Source of the DNA: Hippopus hippopus
Taxonomy: Eukaryota > Mollusca > Bivalvia > Cardiida > Cardiidae
Length of the DNA: 64,000 nucleotides
Assembly (NCBI GenBank): GCA_946811185.2
Contig: OX328101.1
Location: forward strand, 20,010,122 to 20,074,121
Direction: 5' to 3'
Shown here: positions 53,690 to 64,000 of the stretch, in pieces
How the letters are laid out: every line of letters starts with the position of its first letter
Numbering within the stretch: the stretch's first letter is position 1
The notes under the pieces: generated by a model
What the model was told of the DNA's origin: nothing
The model's database searches: none
The model's input: only the letters and a program-made list of their open reading frames with translations
Position numbers and translations under genes: made by a program

Positions 53690-53900
53690 TATTATTTCTT
53701 GGGCTGATAAGCACGACCTATTCCGATCTTGCAGGCAGTGTAGATCAAGATCAGACTGCACAGAACGTGCAGTCTGATCTTGGATCAACACTGTCCGTTA
53801 CGGTAAAACTTTTCTCTAGCGAACGCAGCTATGAAACTGTAATATATGAGTTCTTTTCATCAGAGAGAAATGATCATTTAATTAATTTGCCAGCTTAATG
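53690..53900. mobile_element. Family A element
   Basis: Hairpin 53734-53799; outer parts CTTGGGCTGATAAGCACGAC and AGCTTAATGGTTAAAG are recognisable but eroded. Confidence 0.7.
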
Positions 53901-54133
53901 GTTAAAGGAAATCTTCATCACTGCATAAAACTCATTATCGTCTGAGTTATAAGAACATCCCAACATTTTAGATGAGGTAGAATGTGAAAAATAGCATTCC
54001 TTAGCAATAAAATATTTTGCAAAAGCCAAAAAAGTGATTGTTTATCGTTGTGCAAATCAGCGGGTGTATGCAAGTGTTTGACTAAGACTTTTTTGTATAC
54101 TACCTTTAACGTGTCTATGTCTAAATATTTCAT

Positions 54134-54439
54134 GGCCGAGCCCCGGTAGCAAAGTCGGTAGCGTGCAGGACTTGAGAACAGGGGGTCGTGGGTTCGATCC
54201 CCGGTTCGGCCAATTTCCTTCCGAGGACTGATGATAATCATTTCGACAGGATTCATTCCTCTCCCACCGCTGATCATTGTTTCGACGATGGTTATGTGGG
54301 AAAGCAGCCACTGGCTTGGAAAGAAAATTGTGCGGAGTAGTGGTGAAAGAGACTCCAGGAAAGCATGGATATGCACTGGCCGCCGCGATATAACTGAAAT
54401 AATGTTGAAAACGGGGTTAAACACCATATAATCAGTCAA
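54134..54439 (+). mobile_element. SINE, full length, perfect 14-bp target duplication
   Basis: Begins GGCCGAGCCCCGGTAGC, has an excellent B-box (GTGGGTTCGATCCCC) and a tRNA-like acceptor pairing GCCGAGC/GTTCGGC. TCTAAATATTTCAT flanks both ends (54120-54133 and 54440-54453). The 191-residue open frame on the minus strand across it (53918-54493) and the 84-residue one are shadows. Confidence 0.92.
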
Positions 54440-54799
54440 TCTAAATATTTCATATAGAATAGGGTGATAGACAAAATCATATGAAACAAACATGCAGGTA
54501 AATCTGAATGGGTCTACAGCTTTTCTGATACAGGGAAAGCTGTTATTCTTTAATGTTCAAGCTGTGTAATAAATAAATAACATTAACAATTTCCGATGGC
54601 TACAAAAAAAGATAAATTAATTTTTTGCAAAGTGGTAGAACCAAGTAGCAAACGCCGTAGGCCCAAGACTAGGGCCATATTTTGTAATATGAATGATTTT
54701 GATGTTTGCGATTCGCAAAAGCAACTTATCTTGCACACAGTGGAGTTTCATTCATTAAACACCCAGGCACATCTGGGTGTGCAACAGTTATCAATAGCT

Positions 54800-56310
54800 C
54801 GTTCATCCGATACATCTGCTTATCTAACTAAGTCCACAATGTTTATGAAAATATTGTTTATCCAACATGTACTCATTCGAACGTGCAGTGTTTATCAATG
54901 TCTCTTATCCGACACACATGTATACTGGCCCGAGCGCGTACTGTTTATCAATATTTCGTTCATCCGACACACATACTGGCCCGAGCGCATAGTGTTTATC
55001 AATATTACGTTCATCCGTTGAACGTAGTCATCCGAGCTTGTAGTGTTTAAGTCCACAATGTTTATGAAAATATTGTTTATCCAACATGTACTCATTCGAA
55101 CGTGCAGTGTTTATCAATGTCTCTTATCCGACACACATGTATACTGGCCCGAGCGCGTACTGTTTATCAATATTTCGTTCATCCGACACACATACTGGCC
55201 CGAGCGCATAGTGTTTATCAATATTACGTTCATCCGTTGAACGTAGTCATCCGAGCTTGTAGTGTTTATCAATATTTCGTTCATCCGTCACACGTGCTCA
55301 TTCGAGCGCGCACTGTATATCAATATTTCGTTCATCCGTCACACGTGCTCATTCGAGCGCGTACTGTATATCAATATTTCGTTCATCCGTCACACGTAGT
55401 CATACGAGCTCGTAGTGTTTATCAATGTCTCGTTTATCCGTCACACGTAGGCATCCGAGCCCGTAGTATATACTAATGTCTCGTTTATCCGTCACACGTA
55501 GTCATCCGACCACGTAGTGTTTATAAATATTTCGTTCATTTGACACACGTAGTCATCCGAGCGCGTAGTGTTTATCCATATCTCGTTTATCCGTCACACG
55601 TAGTAATCCGAGCCCGTTGTGTTTATCAATGTCTCGTTTATCCGTCACACGTAGGCATCCGAGCGTATAGTGTTTATCGATGTCTCGTTCATCCGTCACA
55701 CGTAGTCATCCGAGCGCGTAGTGTTTATCGATGTCTCGTTTATCCGTCATACGTAGTCATCCGAGTCCGTAGTGTTTATCAATGTCTCATTCATCCGTCA
55801 CACGTAGTCATCTGAGCACGATGTGTTTATCAACTTTTCGTTCATCCAACACGTAGTCAATCGAGGGCGTAGTGTTTATCATTGTCTCGGCCATCCAACA
55901 CGTAGTCATCCGAGCCCGTAGTGTTTATCAATGTCTCGTTTATCCGTCACACGTAGTCATCCGAGCGCGTGTTTATCAATGTATCGTTAATCTGACACAT
56001 ATACCCATCCAAACACACAGTGTGTATCAATATCTCGTTCATTTGACATACATACTGATACGAACGCGTTGTGTTTATCCAATTAACGTTCATCTGAACA
56101 CAGCGCTCGTTAATATTACGTTCATCTGTAAAACCATCATCCAAGTCCGTAGCTTTTATCAATATTTCGTTACACCAACATCTGAGTGCGTAGTGTTTCT
56201 CGTAAGTCCGACACACTCTCATACAAACGCAGTGTTTATGGTTGTCTCGGTCATCCTAAATATACGCTGATCCAGCTCACAATGTGTATCAATACCTCGT
56301 TCATCCAACA
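54800..56310 (+). repeat. 51-bp tandem array
   Basis: Monomer of 51 bp typified by GTCATCCGAGCGCGTAGTGT, TTATCAATGTCTCGTTTATC and CGTCACACGTA; spacing checked between 55701 and 55752. About 25 to 28 units, more diverged towards both ends. 51 is a multiple of three, so frames of 91 to 141 residues stay open in it; they repeat a 17-residue unit (RARSVYQCLVYPSHVVI). I treat them as by-products. Confidence 0.88.
54832..55269 (+). repeat. 219-bp tandem duplication
   Basis: 54832-55050 is repeated at 55051-55269. I see no difference until the end of the copy, so it is recent compared with the array it belongs to. Confidence 0.88.
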
Positions 56311-56319
56311 ATGGAGCCA

Positions 56320-57530
56320 CATTTAATTTGTTGTCTGCCACAGTTGGCTTTGTCGTTTGTTAAAGAGATAAACAGTAAGCCGTTCATATGACATAAATGT
56401 ACATCCAACTGTTCAGAAGAAGCTTTGTGTCGTTCGAGACACGTACATGCTTATCTGAAGCTTCGTGATAACCAGGTGTAACTAAATATCACGTGCCCTT
56501 AGAGGCAAGCATACACGGTTCTATATCGTCTCATTTACTGTCATTATTACAATCTTTATTTTCCTGTCAAACTTTACCCATGGATTTGGATTTAAGTCTA
56601 TCTTATGCGTTGGACGTCCAGAAAGTATGTATCAGTTTTGCAACAAACAAGAAAAATCGTGAATGCTTTGAAAAAAGTATTCACCAATCTCTGTATTTTC
56701 TAAAGTTTCCATTTGCAGATGAATAATCTTTTCAAGAAAGTACTAGCAGCCCTTCAAAGGATCGGCATGATTTGTTGTCATTTCCCCCAATTATTGCAGA
56801 CAAAAATAATTCAGAAAGCCATTCTACAAATTAAATAAGAAAATAAGGCATAAAATGCGCATGCATTTAGCCCCAATTACAAATAACATTACTGTTTAAA
56901 AGCAGTTAACTAAATTGATCATGGATAGCTTCTGTCGCAAGAATTAGTTTCCTGAATTTATTGTATAATTATAAAATTTCAAAGAGATTGGAACATGTGC
57001 AATTATATTTTAATTTTTCTGTAACGTGAACCATTTTTTTGTTTGCCAATAAATATTCCACAATAACTTTTTTATTTTTCTTCGCATACATATAGATTAA
57101 TGTAATGTTAAAAAACCAAACCGAGAGTCTTCTGTTTTCTGTATCTTTGTTTCATAAACTAAAGCGGTAAATTCGCATATAAGTAGTTAGCCAACCCGTA
57201 AATTGCTTTGAGAACAATTTTACTTTTCAGATTTTCAAGTATGTAGTTTGATTGACATTTGCGTGCTGCGTAAGCCTTTGTCCAAATGCGTTGTTACCAT
57301 TTCTTTATTGTTATTGCTCTCACAGATATCTACGTTTTGTCCTTGCCACTTTGTGAGAACAATACGAGTATGTACCTTGCAGATAGCTCTCCTTTTTTGC
57401 AATAAATACCTTTTATATGGCTCTGCCACGGCTGTATATTTTCGTTTCTTTTGCTGGTACCACTTTGCCGGGTTGAAGTTTGTGCTGCCTTTTGTGTTGA
57501 CAGTTGCTGTTTTCTTTTTCACTAAAGCCA
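56320..57530. other. Intergenic, nothing recognised
   Basis: Begins with a family B right-end scrap (ATGGAGCCACATTTAATTTG, GTTGTCTGCC). The opposed frames near 57.25-57.6 kb are Phe/Leu- and Lys-rich shadows of each other. Confidence 0.5.
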
Positions 57531-57534
57531 CGAT

Positions 57535-57650
57535 AAATCCTAAGCTGCTTAAAATGATCCAATGGCTTTTGCAGACAGTTTAGATCAAGATCTGACTGCT
57601 CCAAATATGCAGTCTGATTTTGAATCTATACCCTCTGCTTGTTTGGCCAA
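57535..57650. repeat. Family A element, diverged
   Basis: Hairpin 57572-57638 with TTTAGATCAAGATCTGACTG and CAGTCTGATTTTGAATCTA arms. Confidence 0.6.
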
Positions 57651-57722
57651 GCCTATAAGATAGAAAATTTTCTAAATTTCAATCGACTGTATTTTCAGCC
57701 GTAGAAAGAAGGCAAGCATATA

Positions 57723-57986
57723 TGAGCCATGCTCTGGCAAAAGGGGGCTTAATGCATCTCCGTAATCTATGGTACAAAGCAAACCATCATATACTTGTGC
57801 ATCCAGAATATCCACTTTTTGTAGCAAACGACTTAATCATGAGGTAGACTGGTCCTTGCACATACAGAAAATTGACAAATAGCGAAAAGTTTCGGCCCAG
57901 GTCAGCCTGCGCGGATTGCGCAGGTTGACCTGGGTCGATACTTTTCGCAGATGCATTAAGCCCCTTTTTCACAGAGCATGTCTCAT
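57723..57986. mobile_element. Family C element, intact
   Basis: Same orientation and nearly the same sequence as the 28.6-kb copy; flanks TATA/TATA. Hairpin at ~57896-57935 has one changed position (GGATTGCGCAGGTTGACC). Confidence 0.82.
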
Positions 57987-58329
57987 ATAGTTGTGGCTCC
58001 GGTAAAGTTAACGAACTCAAATGTATAAGCCTACATTTTTTTATTACAACTTATTACACGCTCACCTTTTCTGAGAAAGTACAGAATGTCACGTGATATA
58101 GTGTTATATCAGTATAATTATGCCATAAATAAAAGCCATACAAATAGATATAGACAATGTCTCTAATTCACATGATATCCGTTCTAGTACGGAAGTGATG
58201 ACAACAGGCGTTTCCCTGTAACAAGATATTCATATTATGCGTCTGTCAATTTAACTCTACCAAAAAATAAACTTGTCCACTGAACCGAAAATATTTGCTA
58301 AAGACATATTCAATTTTATTTAAATCATA

Positions 58330-58465
58330 TTTCTATTGTTAATCTCTCATAGAGTACATAATATCATAGGAAAAGGAGAAAATGCTGGTTAGCACTATTT
58401 TCTCCTTTTTCAAACTTCTTCTTCTAGGGTCGTTAAAACCTGGGCTTGTTTGGAGAAAGGTTTAC
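58330..58465. mobile_element. Family B element, partial
   Basis: Hairpin 58360-58420; right TCTAGGGTCGTTAAAACCTG and TTTGGAGAAAGG. Confidence 0.62.
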
Positions 58466-59059
58466 CAACCTTCTGCTGATCACAACTCGGTTTGCTTTTC
58501 TTTCGTTAAAAGTATAAATAAAGAGCAGGCTTAAAGGAACGTTCCATCTGATTTTGAATAGACACCTTTTGATACGCTTAGATTTCTCTGTGAAAACAGA
58601 ACTTTGATAATGTAAAGTTTGGGTCTCTTATAGGCTGGGTATTTCCATTAAATGGGATATTGCTATAACCATAAACAAAAAACAACTCGAAAGAAAAAAA
58701 AATCAAAGAAAAAAACGTTGAAGTTAGCAAGGCAACCGATAAATATGGACAAGAATGCAACGACATGGGAATGTCACATGATCAATAGCTTGCGCCGTAT
58801 AAGGGATCCCTTTTAATAGGTACATGTTCGATGACGTCATTTCTGATCTCATAGAAAGCACGACAGAGTTGCCAATTACCACACGACCATCCCGTTTTTT
58901 TAAAACGTCAAAGCTGCACTTTTCCACCCAACGTGTAAAAGTTATTTTTTTTTTAAATTTTATAGACAGAAAATATATCTACAAATACTGCCAAGTGATT
59001 TACAAGAACTTCTAGATTTAAATAAAATAGCTCCCTTGACTAGTTAACATAATTATAGA

Positions 59060-59455
59060 CTGATGCACGAATGGAATTTTGTATGTTCTAGGCCGAGCTA
59101 CTTCTTAGAAATCATTCCTCTACACTCTCGATAAAAAATTCCGACATCCTCGAGTTTGGTTCTTGTGGGATAGATTGTTGCGACAGCAGACCTGTGAAGT
59201 GAATCTCGACTTCACTTTCTTGCCAGCTACATGAATATGCAAAGCGAAGGTCGTACACAGTCACGTGACAAGCATCATGCGGTGTCTTGATGGAACGAGT
59301 GGATAGGAGCAAAGTCCAAAATTACATATTCTATCCGTCGTAATCTATGCAATCTCGCAACCGCCATGTGTAATATTTGTCATGAAGCCACAATAATAAC
59401 TATAGTTTGATAGGATATCGACGAAATTGATTTTATTCGGTTTAAAATGAGTAAA
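59060..59455 (-). repeat. Relative of the 46.1-48.1 kb TTAA element, without mariner
   Basis: Read on the minus strand this follows 46090-46345 and then 47669-47770 closely, for example GTGGCTTCATGAC, GCGAGATTG.ATAGATTACG and CTGTCGCAACAATCTAT. At the point where the mariner sits in the other copy it runs straight through (GTCGAGATTCACTTCACAGG). It is partial: the distal right half of the other copy is not recognisable here. Confidence 0.75.
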
Positions 59456-59474
59456 TGGGTATCTATAGGCCTGG

Positions 59475-59755
59475 GGGGGGGGGGGGTCGCTGGTTCGTAT
59501 CCCAAGCTCGACGCCAATTTCTTTTCGAGGATTGATGATAGTCATTGCGACAGGATTCATTCCTCTTTCACTTGCTGGTAAGTATTTCGACGATAGTTAT
59601 GTGGGAAAGTGACTTGTGGCTTTGGAAGAATATTGTGCAAAGTACAGGTAAAAGTATCTTAAGGAATGCATGGATATGTGGAATGGCCGCCGCGATATAA
59701 AATGAAATACATGTAATGTTGAAACTGGCATTAAACACCATACAAACAAACAAAG
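59475..59755 (+). mobile_element. SINE, 5' truncated or rearranged
   Basis: A run of 12 or so G precedes a B-box-like TCGCTGGTTCGTATCCC. The body and the end GGCATTAAACACCATACAA match the other copies. The promoter box A is missing. Confidence 0.75.
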
Positions 59756-59947
59756 AAAAAAAAATCTGTTCTAGAAGTTGACTTTGTTATCAACTTTTCT
59801 GAATTCGATCCTCGCGTAGAGCTGTACGTGAGCGTGGTAAAGCTGGTAAAACTCAGGAAACACAAAAATGGATGATACGTTTGCATTATAAAAATGACAT
59901 CCATGTGGATGCATCACAAAATACCGTACAAACAAAGGATTTCTCTT

Positions 59948-60168
59948 GCCCTTTACCACACAATCCCGAGTTTGAACGACTCTGAGGCAAAAGACTTTTG
60001 AAAACATTGTGGGGAAGGAGAAAAAGCTGGTAACCAGTATTTTCTCCTTTTCCCACAATGTTTTGAATCCTTTCAAAGACAATTCCAATCATGGGAGCCA
60101 CATTTAATTTGTAGTCTGCAAATGCTTTCAATTTGGACAAGTCAAAACTAGTGTCGTTTGGTAAAGAG
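59948..60168. mobile_element. Family B element, near-consensus
   Basis: Left CCCTTTACCACACAATCCCG, hairpin 59999-60065, right GTGTCGTTTGGTAAAGAG then TTAA 60169-60172. Confidence 0.82.
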
Positions 60169-60261
60169 TTAAATCATTGCATAGATCATCAAATCGTTTC
60201 TTCTGCAAACCCGATATCTAAATCGACCATTTTAGATATTTGTTACAGTCTAGAGTTATGT

Positions 60262-60384
60262 TTGTTTGTATTGGAGTTTAACGCCGTTTTAACAGCTTGG
60301 GTTATATCACGGCAATCAATGCACCCACAACCACCAGGTCACAGGTCAGACACGCTAACCACTGAGCTACCCGGCTGGGCCTAG
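60262..60384 (-). mobile_element. Short tRNA-headed SINE with most of the body deleted
   Basis: On the minus strand: GGCCCAGCCGGGTAGCTCAG head, a ~30-bp middle, then GTTAAAACGGCGTTAAACTC, which is the tail module of the longer SINEs. Head and tail are joined without the usual ~200-bp body, so it is a deletion form or a distinct short SINE. Confidence 0.7.
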
Positions 60385-60399
60385 AATCATATACGCCAA

Positions 60400-61545
60400 G
60401 ATCTATCCACTCATGAACTTAAGGAAAATCAGTGACCTACATCTTAAGTTTCGTATAATTGCACTGATAACATCAATGCATCCTGTAACGTCGATACTTG
60501 ATGCTATTATCTCGTCTTATAAATCAACCGATCACTAATTAGAAACAGTCTGTCGAAAAACAGCTGATGAAATACAACAACTCTCATTTGCAATGAATCA
60601 ATAGCGATTATAAGTATTCAGAGAGCTTGCATACTGTGCAAAACACACAACACCATATGATGGTGGAGATTATAATTATGTACTCCTAGAGTACAACAGA
60701 GATATTGTGTCGTTTGGAAAGCGTTAAACCTAATGATTATTTGGCAGATTTAAAACGTAAAGAAACCTTTTAAAGGATAAACTATATTCCTAAATGTACA
60801 TATACCATTCTTATGTTCGTGATATAGGTAAACCAGGGACACTGAGACGAGAATGTTCTTAAAACAACTAACTAGTCCACTGTGAGAGGGTGTAAATTAT
60901 GATGGGCCACAAAATGTTTTTGTTTGTTTTTCCTAACCTGAAGCACGAGTGTGGTCCCATACCCTAAATTAGCCAGAATGACTTACTGTCGCATTTTCAG
61001 TCATAGAATTTAGTTCTATTCATACTTGAGTAATTTACCTTTCTTTCTATATGGTTACTTCATATGGCATTTCTGTCCAGTCCTTGTGGTATATCTACAT
61101 CCGTTCTGTGTTGTTGTTTTGTAGCTTTGTGTATAACATGAAAGACACAACATCGACTTTTGTAATGTAAACTCTAAGGTGGGAAATCACGTGGTTTCTG
61201 TTTTGATACGCTGCTTTGGGCAAAAATGGTGGAATCCAGACGAAATGCAAGCATAAATGGCTTTTTGTTTAATTTTATTGATCGATCTGTGCTTCATAAG
61301 CCAGCGAACCTATGTCCGGATTGAAGAAAACATCAATGGTGTCATAAAAAGTCATACTCTTTGCAAACACCTGAAATTTTAAAGCGATGACTATCAAACT
61401 GTTCAGTTCCAATACTTATCGTTTTTAATTCATGTCAAGGTGTTTGCAGTACGATTTTTATAAACTATGATTTTTATGACACCAGTACGTATCATATCCC
61501 AACCGTAGTATTCGCAGTTGCTTACCACGACACAACTTTGCAATT
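60400..61545. other. Intergenic, nothing recognised
   Basis: No frame above 60 codons and no repeat family seen. Confidence 0.5.
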
Positions 61546-61552
61546 ATCTTAA

Positions 61553-62354
61553 AGCCTCAGTAAAGCCAAAGAACAGGTAATTTTCACTGTTTAAAACTCG
61601 AAAATATAACGGATTACCCATCACAACACACATATATAAGATCGGAGAAAACCTGAACGTTTCAGTTACTGCATTGGTTGCCATGATATACGCGTGCAAA
61701 AATGCATGGAGAAGCCCGTCGATTTCAGGGACGCCATTGATCGAGACAACCGTCGTTATCGTTCGTGTATGTTCGAACTAGGTCTTCGAGAACGTCACGT
61801 GATAAAATTGCATCTCATTAGTGCTATGACGTAGTAGACAGGACTACTGTTTACAATTCCAACACTATGTCATCGGAGAGTAAGATTGCTCATTCTGAAC
61901 CTGTTTTCTTACTTAGATGTAGTAAACTCTTCCTCTATTGATGATAAATGAATAAGCGATGATCAGCCTGTGTCGTTGTTTCTGTTTACGATGTCGATAA
62001 ACTTACGTTTTTCAAGCCTAGAATGGGGACAAAACGATCAAGTGAATGAAGGCTTTGTTTCGACGCTTTGAATGATCACGTGGTGTTTACGTCACTAACA
62101 CGTCACTGCGGAGATTTACGACGAAAACTCGGCTAATCGTCGGCGATCATCGATGTAAACAAACAGATAATGCGGCATGGTAGGATCTATTCTAGTTTCA
62201 AAATTCTTTTTGTTGCCACTGACTGGAACTTTTGCGAACTGCACCTTTACATACCGTGAAAGTCATAATAATCGCCATATTTTTGCAGGGTAAAAATGAA
62301 ATTTACTTTTATTTTATAAACAAGTTGTTTATTCAGTTGGACGCTACTGAGACT
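61553..62354. mobile_element. TTAA-bounded element with short inverted ends
   Basis: Ends AGCCTCAGTAAAGCC and the complement of AGTCTCAGTAGCGTCC, with TTAA at 61549-61552 and 62355-62358. The 802-bp interior has no ORF and contains several ACGTCA and CACGTGAT motifs. Confidence 0.62.
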
Positions 62355-62894
62355 TTAAAGGGGCCCCTATAGAGTTTTTGTTTATAATTATTTTTATTAC
62401 CTCTTTTTAATAAATACCTGAAAATAAACTTTCTCTACAGACATAAAAAGAATTGGACGGTTACATTAAGCAAAAAGGTGTAAATTTGGCGTTCGAATAA
62501 CGGATAGGTCCCTTTATGATCAGTTTCTTTGTGCTATTCTTATGATATTAAAAATTGATGTCATCATACTGTTTTTAATGCAATACAGCGTGCTACTGAT
62601 AACGTAACATTCCCACAAGCCTTATGAATTTCCGGTGCGAAAAAATGAAATACCACTGAAAAATATATTTCCTACATTAAATTTTGTCTTTTTCTTTACT
62701 TATGATTTGCCAGCTATCGTCCTGTTTAATTCAATGGTAAATCATTTTTTAACTTTGCCGTGATAAAATTTGAAATGTTACATGTACCTTTTAGTCGAAA
62801 AATATATGGCCGATTTTGTAAGTTGTATTGAAGGATAGAACTTTTGGTTCAACACCATCTAAATTCAGAAATTGATTAGTTTATTAAGTTTAAA

Positions 62895-63211
62895 GTGACA
62901 AATCCCACGATAGCGCAACATTTAATCTGTCGTCTGCAAATGCTTCAAAATGCATATTTTGTCGTCTGGTAAAGTAAAAAATCGTTTAACCCTTTACCAG
63001 AAAACAAAATGTTACTTGTCTAAATTAAAGCGTTTGCAGACGGCAAAATTAATTCCATTTAAATGATTGAATTTCTTTTTGAAAGGGTAGAGAACATTGT
63101 GAGAAAAATGAGAAAATGCTCTTATCAGCATTTTTTCCTTTTCCCACAATATTTGTACCTAAAAGCTTTCTTTCCGTCAAGGTCATCAAAACATGCGATT
63201 ATTTGGTTAAA
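62895..63211. mobile_element. Family B element preceded by a second B end
   Basis: TTAA 62986-62989 followed by CCCTTTACCAGA; hairpin 63090-63153; right ATTATTTGGTTAAAGG. The 90 bp to the left (GTCGTCTGCAAATGCTTCAA, GTCGTCTGGTAAAG) are the right end of another B copy without a hairpin. Confidence 0.7.
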
Positions 63212-63330
63212 GGTCAAATGCAAACTAGATCGAGTAATTTGATTCCGAGATGTGCAAACGCCTATCATATCCATAAATCTTTCGTTTTTAAATGGCACTG
63301 AGAGTAATGGAAACTCAACATGCCATTTAC

Positions 63331-63536
63331 CCCTTTTCAGTGCCATGGACGAAAACAATGACTTTTGCGGACGGCATAGATCAAGATCAGACTGCACAAA
63401 ACGTGCAGTCTGATCTTGGATCTATGCCGTCCGCTTGTTGAGTGAAGCTTACTAGATAAGAATCTTTATAAGTTTTACTTGATTGTATTTTCGACCTTCT
63501 ACAAACGCCGACTTTATATATTTGGCGCCAAAAGAG
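63331..63536. mobile_element. Family A element with co-varied stem
   Basis: Second outer-module type (ACCCCTTTTCAGTGCC left, GGCGCCAAAAGAG right). Hairpin 63369-63434 reads GACGGCATAGATC on one arm and GATCTATGCCGTC on the other, matching changes relative to GACAGTGTAGATC. TTAA 63537-63540 follows. Confidence 0.82.
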
Positions 63537-63540
63537 TTAA

Positions 63541-63746
63541 ACTGTATCCTGCTAAATAAGTGAAATGAAACTTTTAAGCAGACAATAAAAACCCAAATTT
63601 TGTCATTTCAAACAAAATGTTCGGGTGAAAAAATATATCCTAATCGGACAGTGTAGATCAATGATCAGACTGCACATTCTGTGCAGTCTGATCTTGATCT
63701 ACACTGTCCGCAAATGGTCAGTGAGTCGCGCTTAGCAGCCTAAAGG
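63541..63746. mobile_element. Family A element abutting another A element
   Basis: Starts directly after the TTAA (63537-63540) that closes its neighbour. Hairpin 63646-63710, right GCAGCCTAAAGG, TTAA 63747-63750. The two neighbours have different outer modules. Confidence 0.82.
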
Positions 63747-64000
63747 TTAAATTGTATTTCAGTCAATGCAAGCTATCAAATTTCTGCTTTGTATTCAATT
63801 TTAGAATGCACTGAAGTCTTAATTCAATACGCAACGTATTATTCTTATTTGTACATTTTTTACATCGATAGGGAAAAACGAAGTTTTTGCACGTTATCGT
63901 GTTTAGTTTAGTTATCGACTAGTGGTTTATTTAATGCCTTTTTAAATATGTGTAGTCCTTTTTTTTTTTTCCTCTTTGCACTTAGCACACAGTTTAGCAA

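Noticed and set aside
53918..54493. 191-codon open frame on the minus strand
   Set aside because: It runs across the SINE at 54134-54439 and its flanks. The part inside the SINE recurs in other copies in other frames, and no protein motif is present.
54596..55021. 141-codon frame starting MATKKDKLIF just before the 51-bp array
   Set aside because: Only the first ~75 codons are outside the array and they show no domain. A gene is possible but unsupported.
55102..56270. Frames of 91-132 codons with RARSVYQ repeats
   Set aside because: They follow from a 51-bp repeat divisible by three. No signal peptide, start context or flanking gene structure supports a repeat protein.

Overview
This window looks like a stretch of metazoan nuclear genome, most probably from a bivalve mollusc. 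It is AT-rich, has almost no open coding sequence, and contains one intronless rhodopsin-class G-protein-coupled receptor (GPCR) of invertebrate neuropeptide-receptor type. The rest is dense with small transposons. The bivalve call rests on the receptor style, a ~140-bp periodic repeat ending in a GACGGACG tail, and GCGCAGGC hairpin repeats that I associate with bivalves from memory. Genus is not determinable by eye. No real tRNA or rRNA gene, operon, CRISPR array or phage feature is visible.

Repeat families, named here for cross-reference. A: ~205-bp elements with a ~65-bp hairpin (AGATCAGACTGCAC...GTGCAGTCTGATCT), bounded by TTAA and CCCTTA-type ends. B: ~220-bp elements with a ~66-bp hairpin (GGAGAAAATGCTGGT/ACCAGCATTTTCTCC), bounded by TTAA and CCCTTTACC-type ends. 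C: ~265-bp elements with ends TGAGCCATGCTCTG..., bounded by TA/TATA. D: one element with ~45-bp inverted ends. E: TTAA-bounded elements with ends GGTCTACGGCCCCTAAC, often internally tandem. F: an ~880-bp unit made of a palindrome plus a promoter-like segment, single near 1.1 kb and tandem at 50.6-52.9 kb. Others: tRNA-headed SINEs, a mariner, a PIF/Harbinger relic, several large hairpins, a 51-bp tandem array and microsatellites.

Layout. 0-8.4 kb: SINE, A, F, B, a CpG-rich element, an E array nested in a palindrome, D, E. 8.4-17 kb: a second SINE type, an A element split by an inverted-repeat element, SINE with perfect target duplications, C copies, one with a near-perfect 99-bp inverted duplication. 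17-26 kb: microsatellites, hairpins, A/B copies, the PIF/Harbinger relic. 26-36 kb: the ~140-bp repeat, C copies, hairpins, and a 450-bp terminal-repeat retrotransposon in miniature (TRIM) with 5S-rRNA-like sequence in its LTRs. 36-40 kb: a quiet region between inverted ~175-bp copies of one repeat. 40-43 kb: the receptor gene. 43-64 kb: B and A copies, a TTAA element carrying a dead mariner, the F array, SINEs, the 51-bp array, further TTAA elements.

The items I consider most worth following are the 5S-containing TRIM at 35851-36300 (layout like plant Cassandra elements, here in an animal), the TTAA-targeting hairpin families whose two arms change together between copies and which abut while sharing a single TTAA, and the datable nested insertions, above all the mariner whose paralogous empty site is in the same window.
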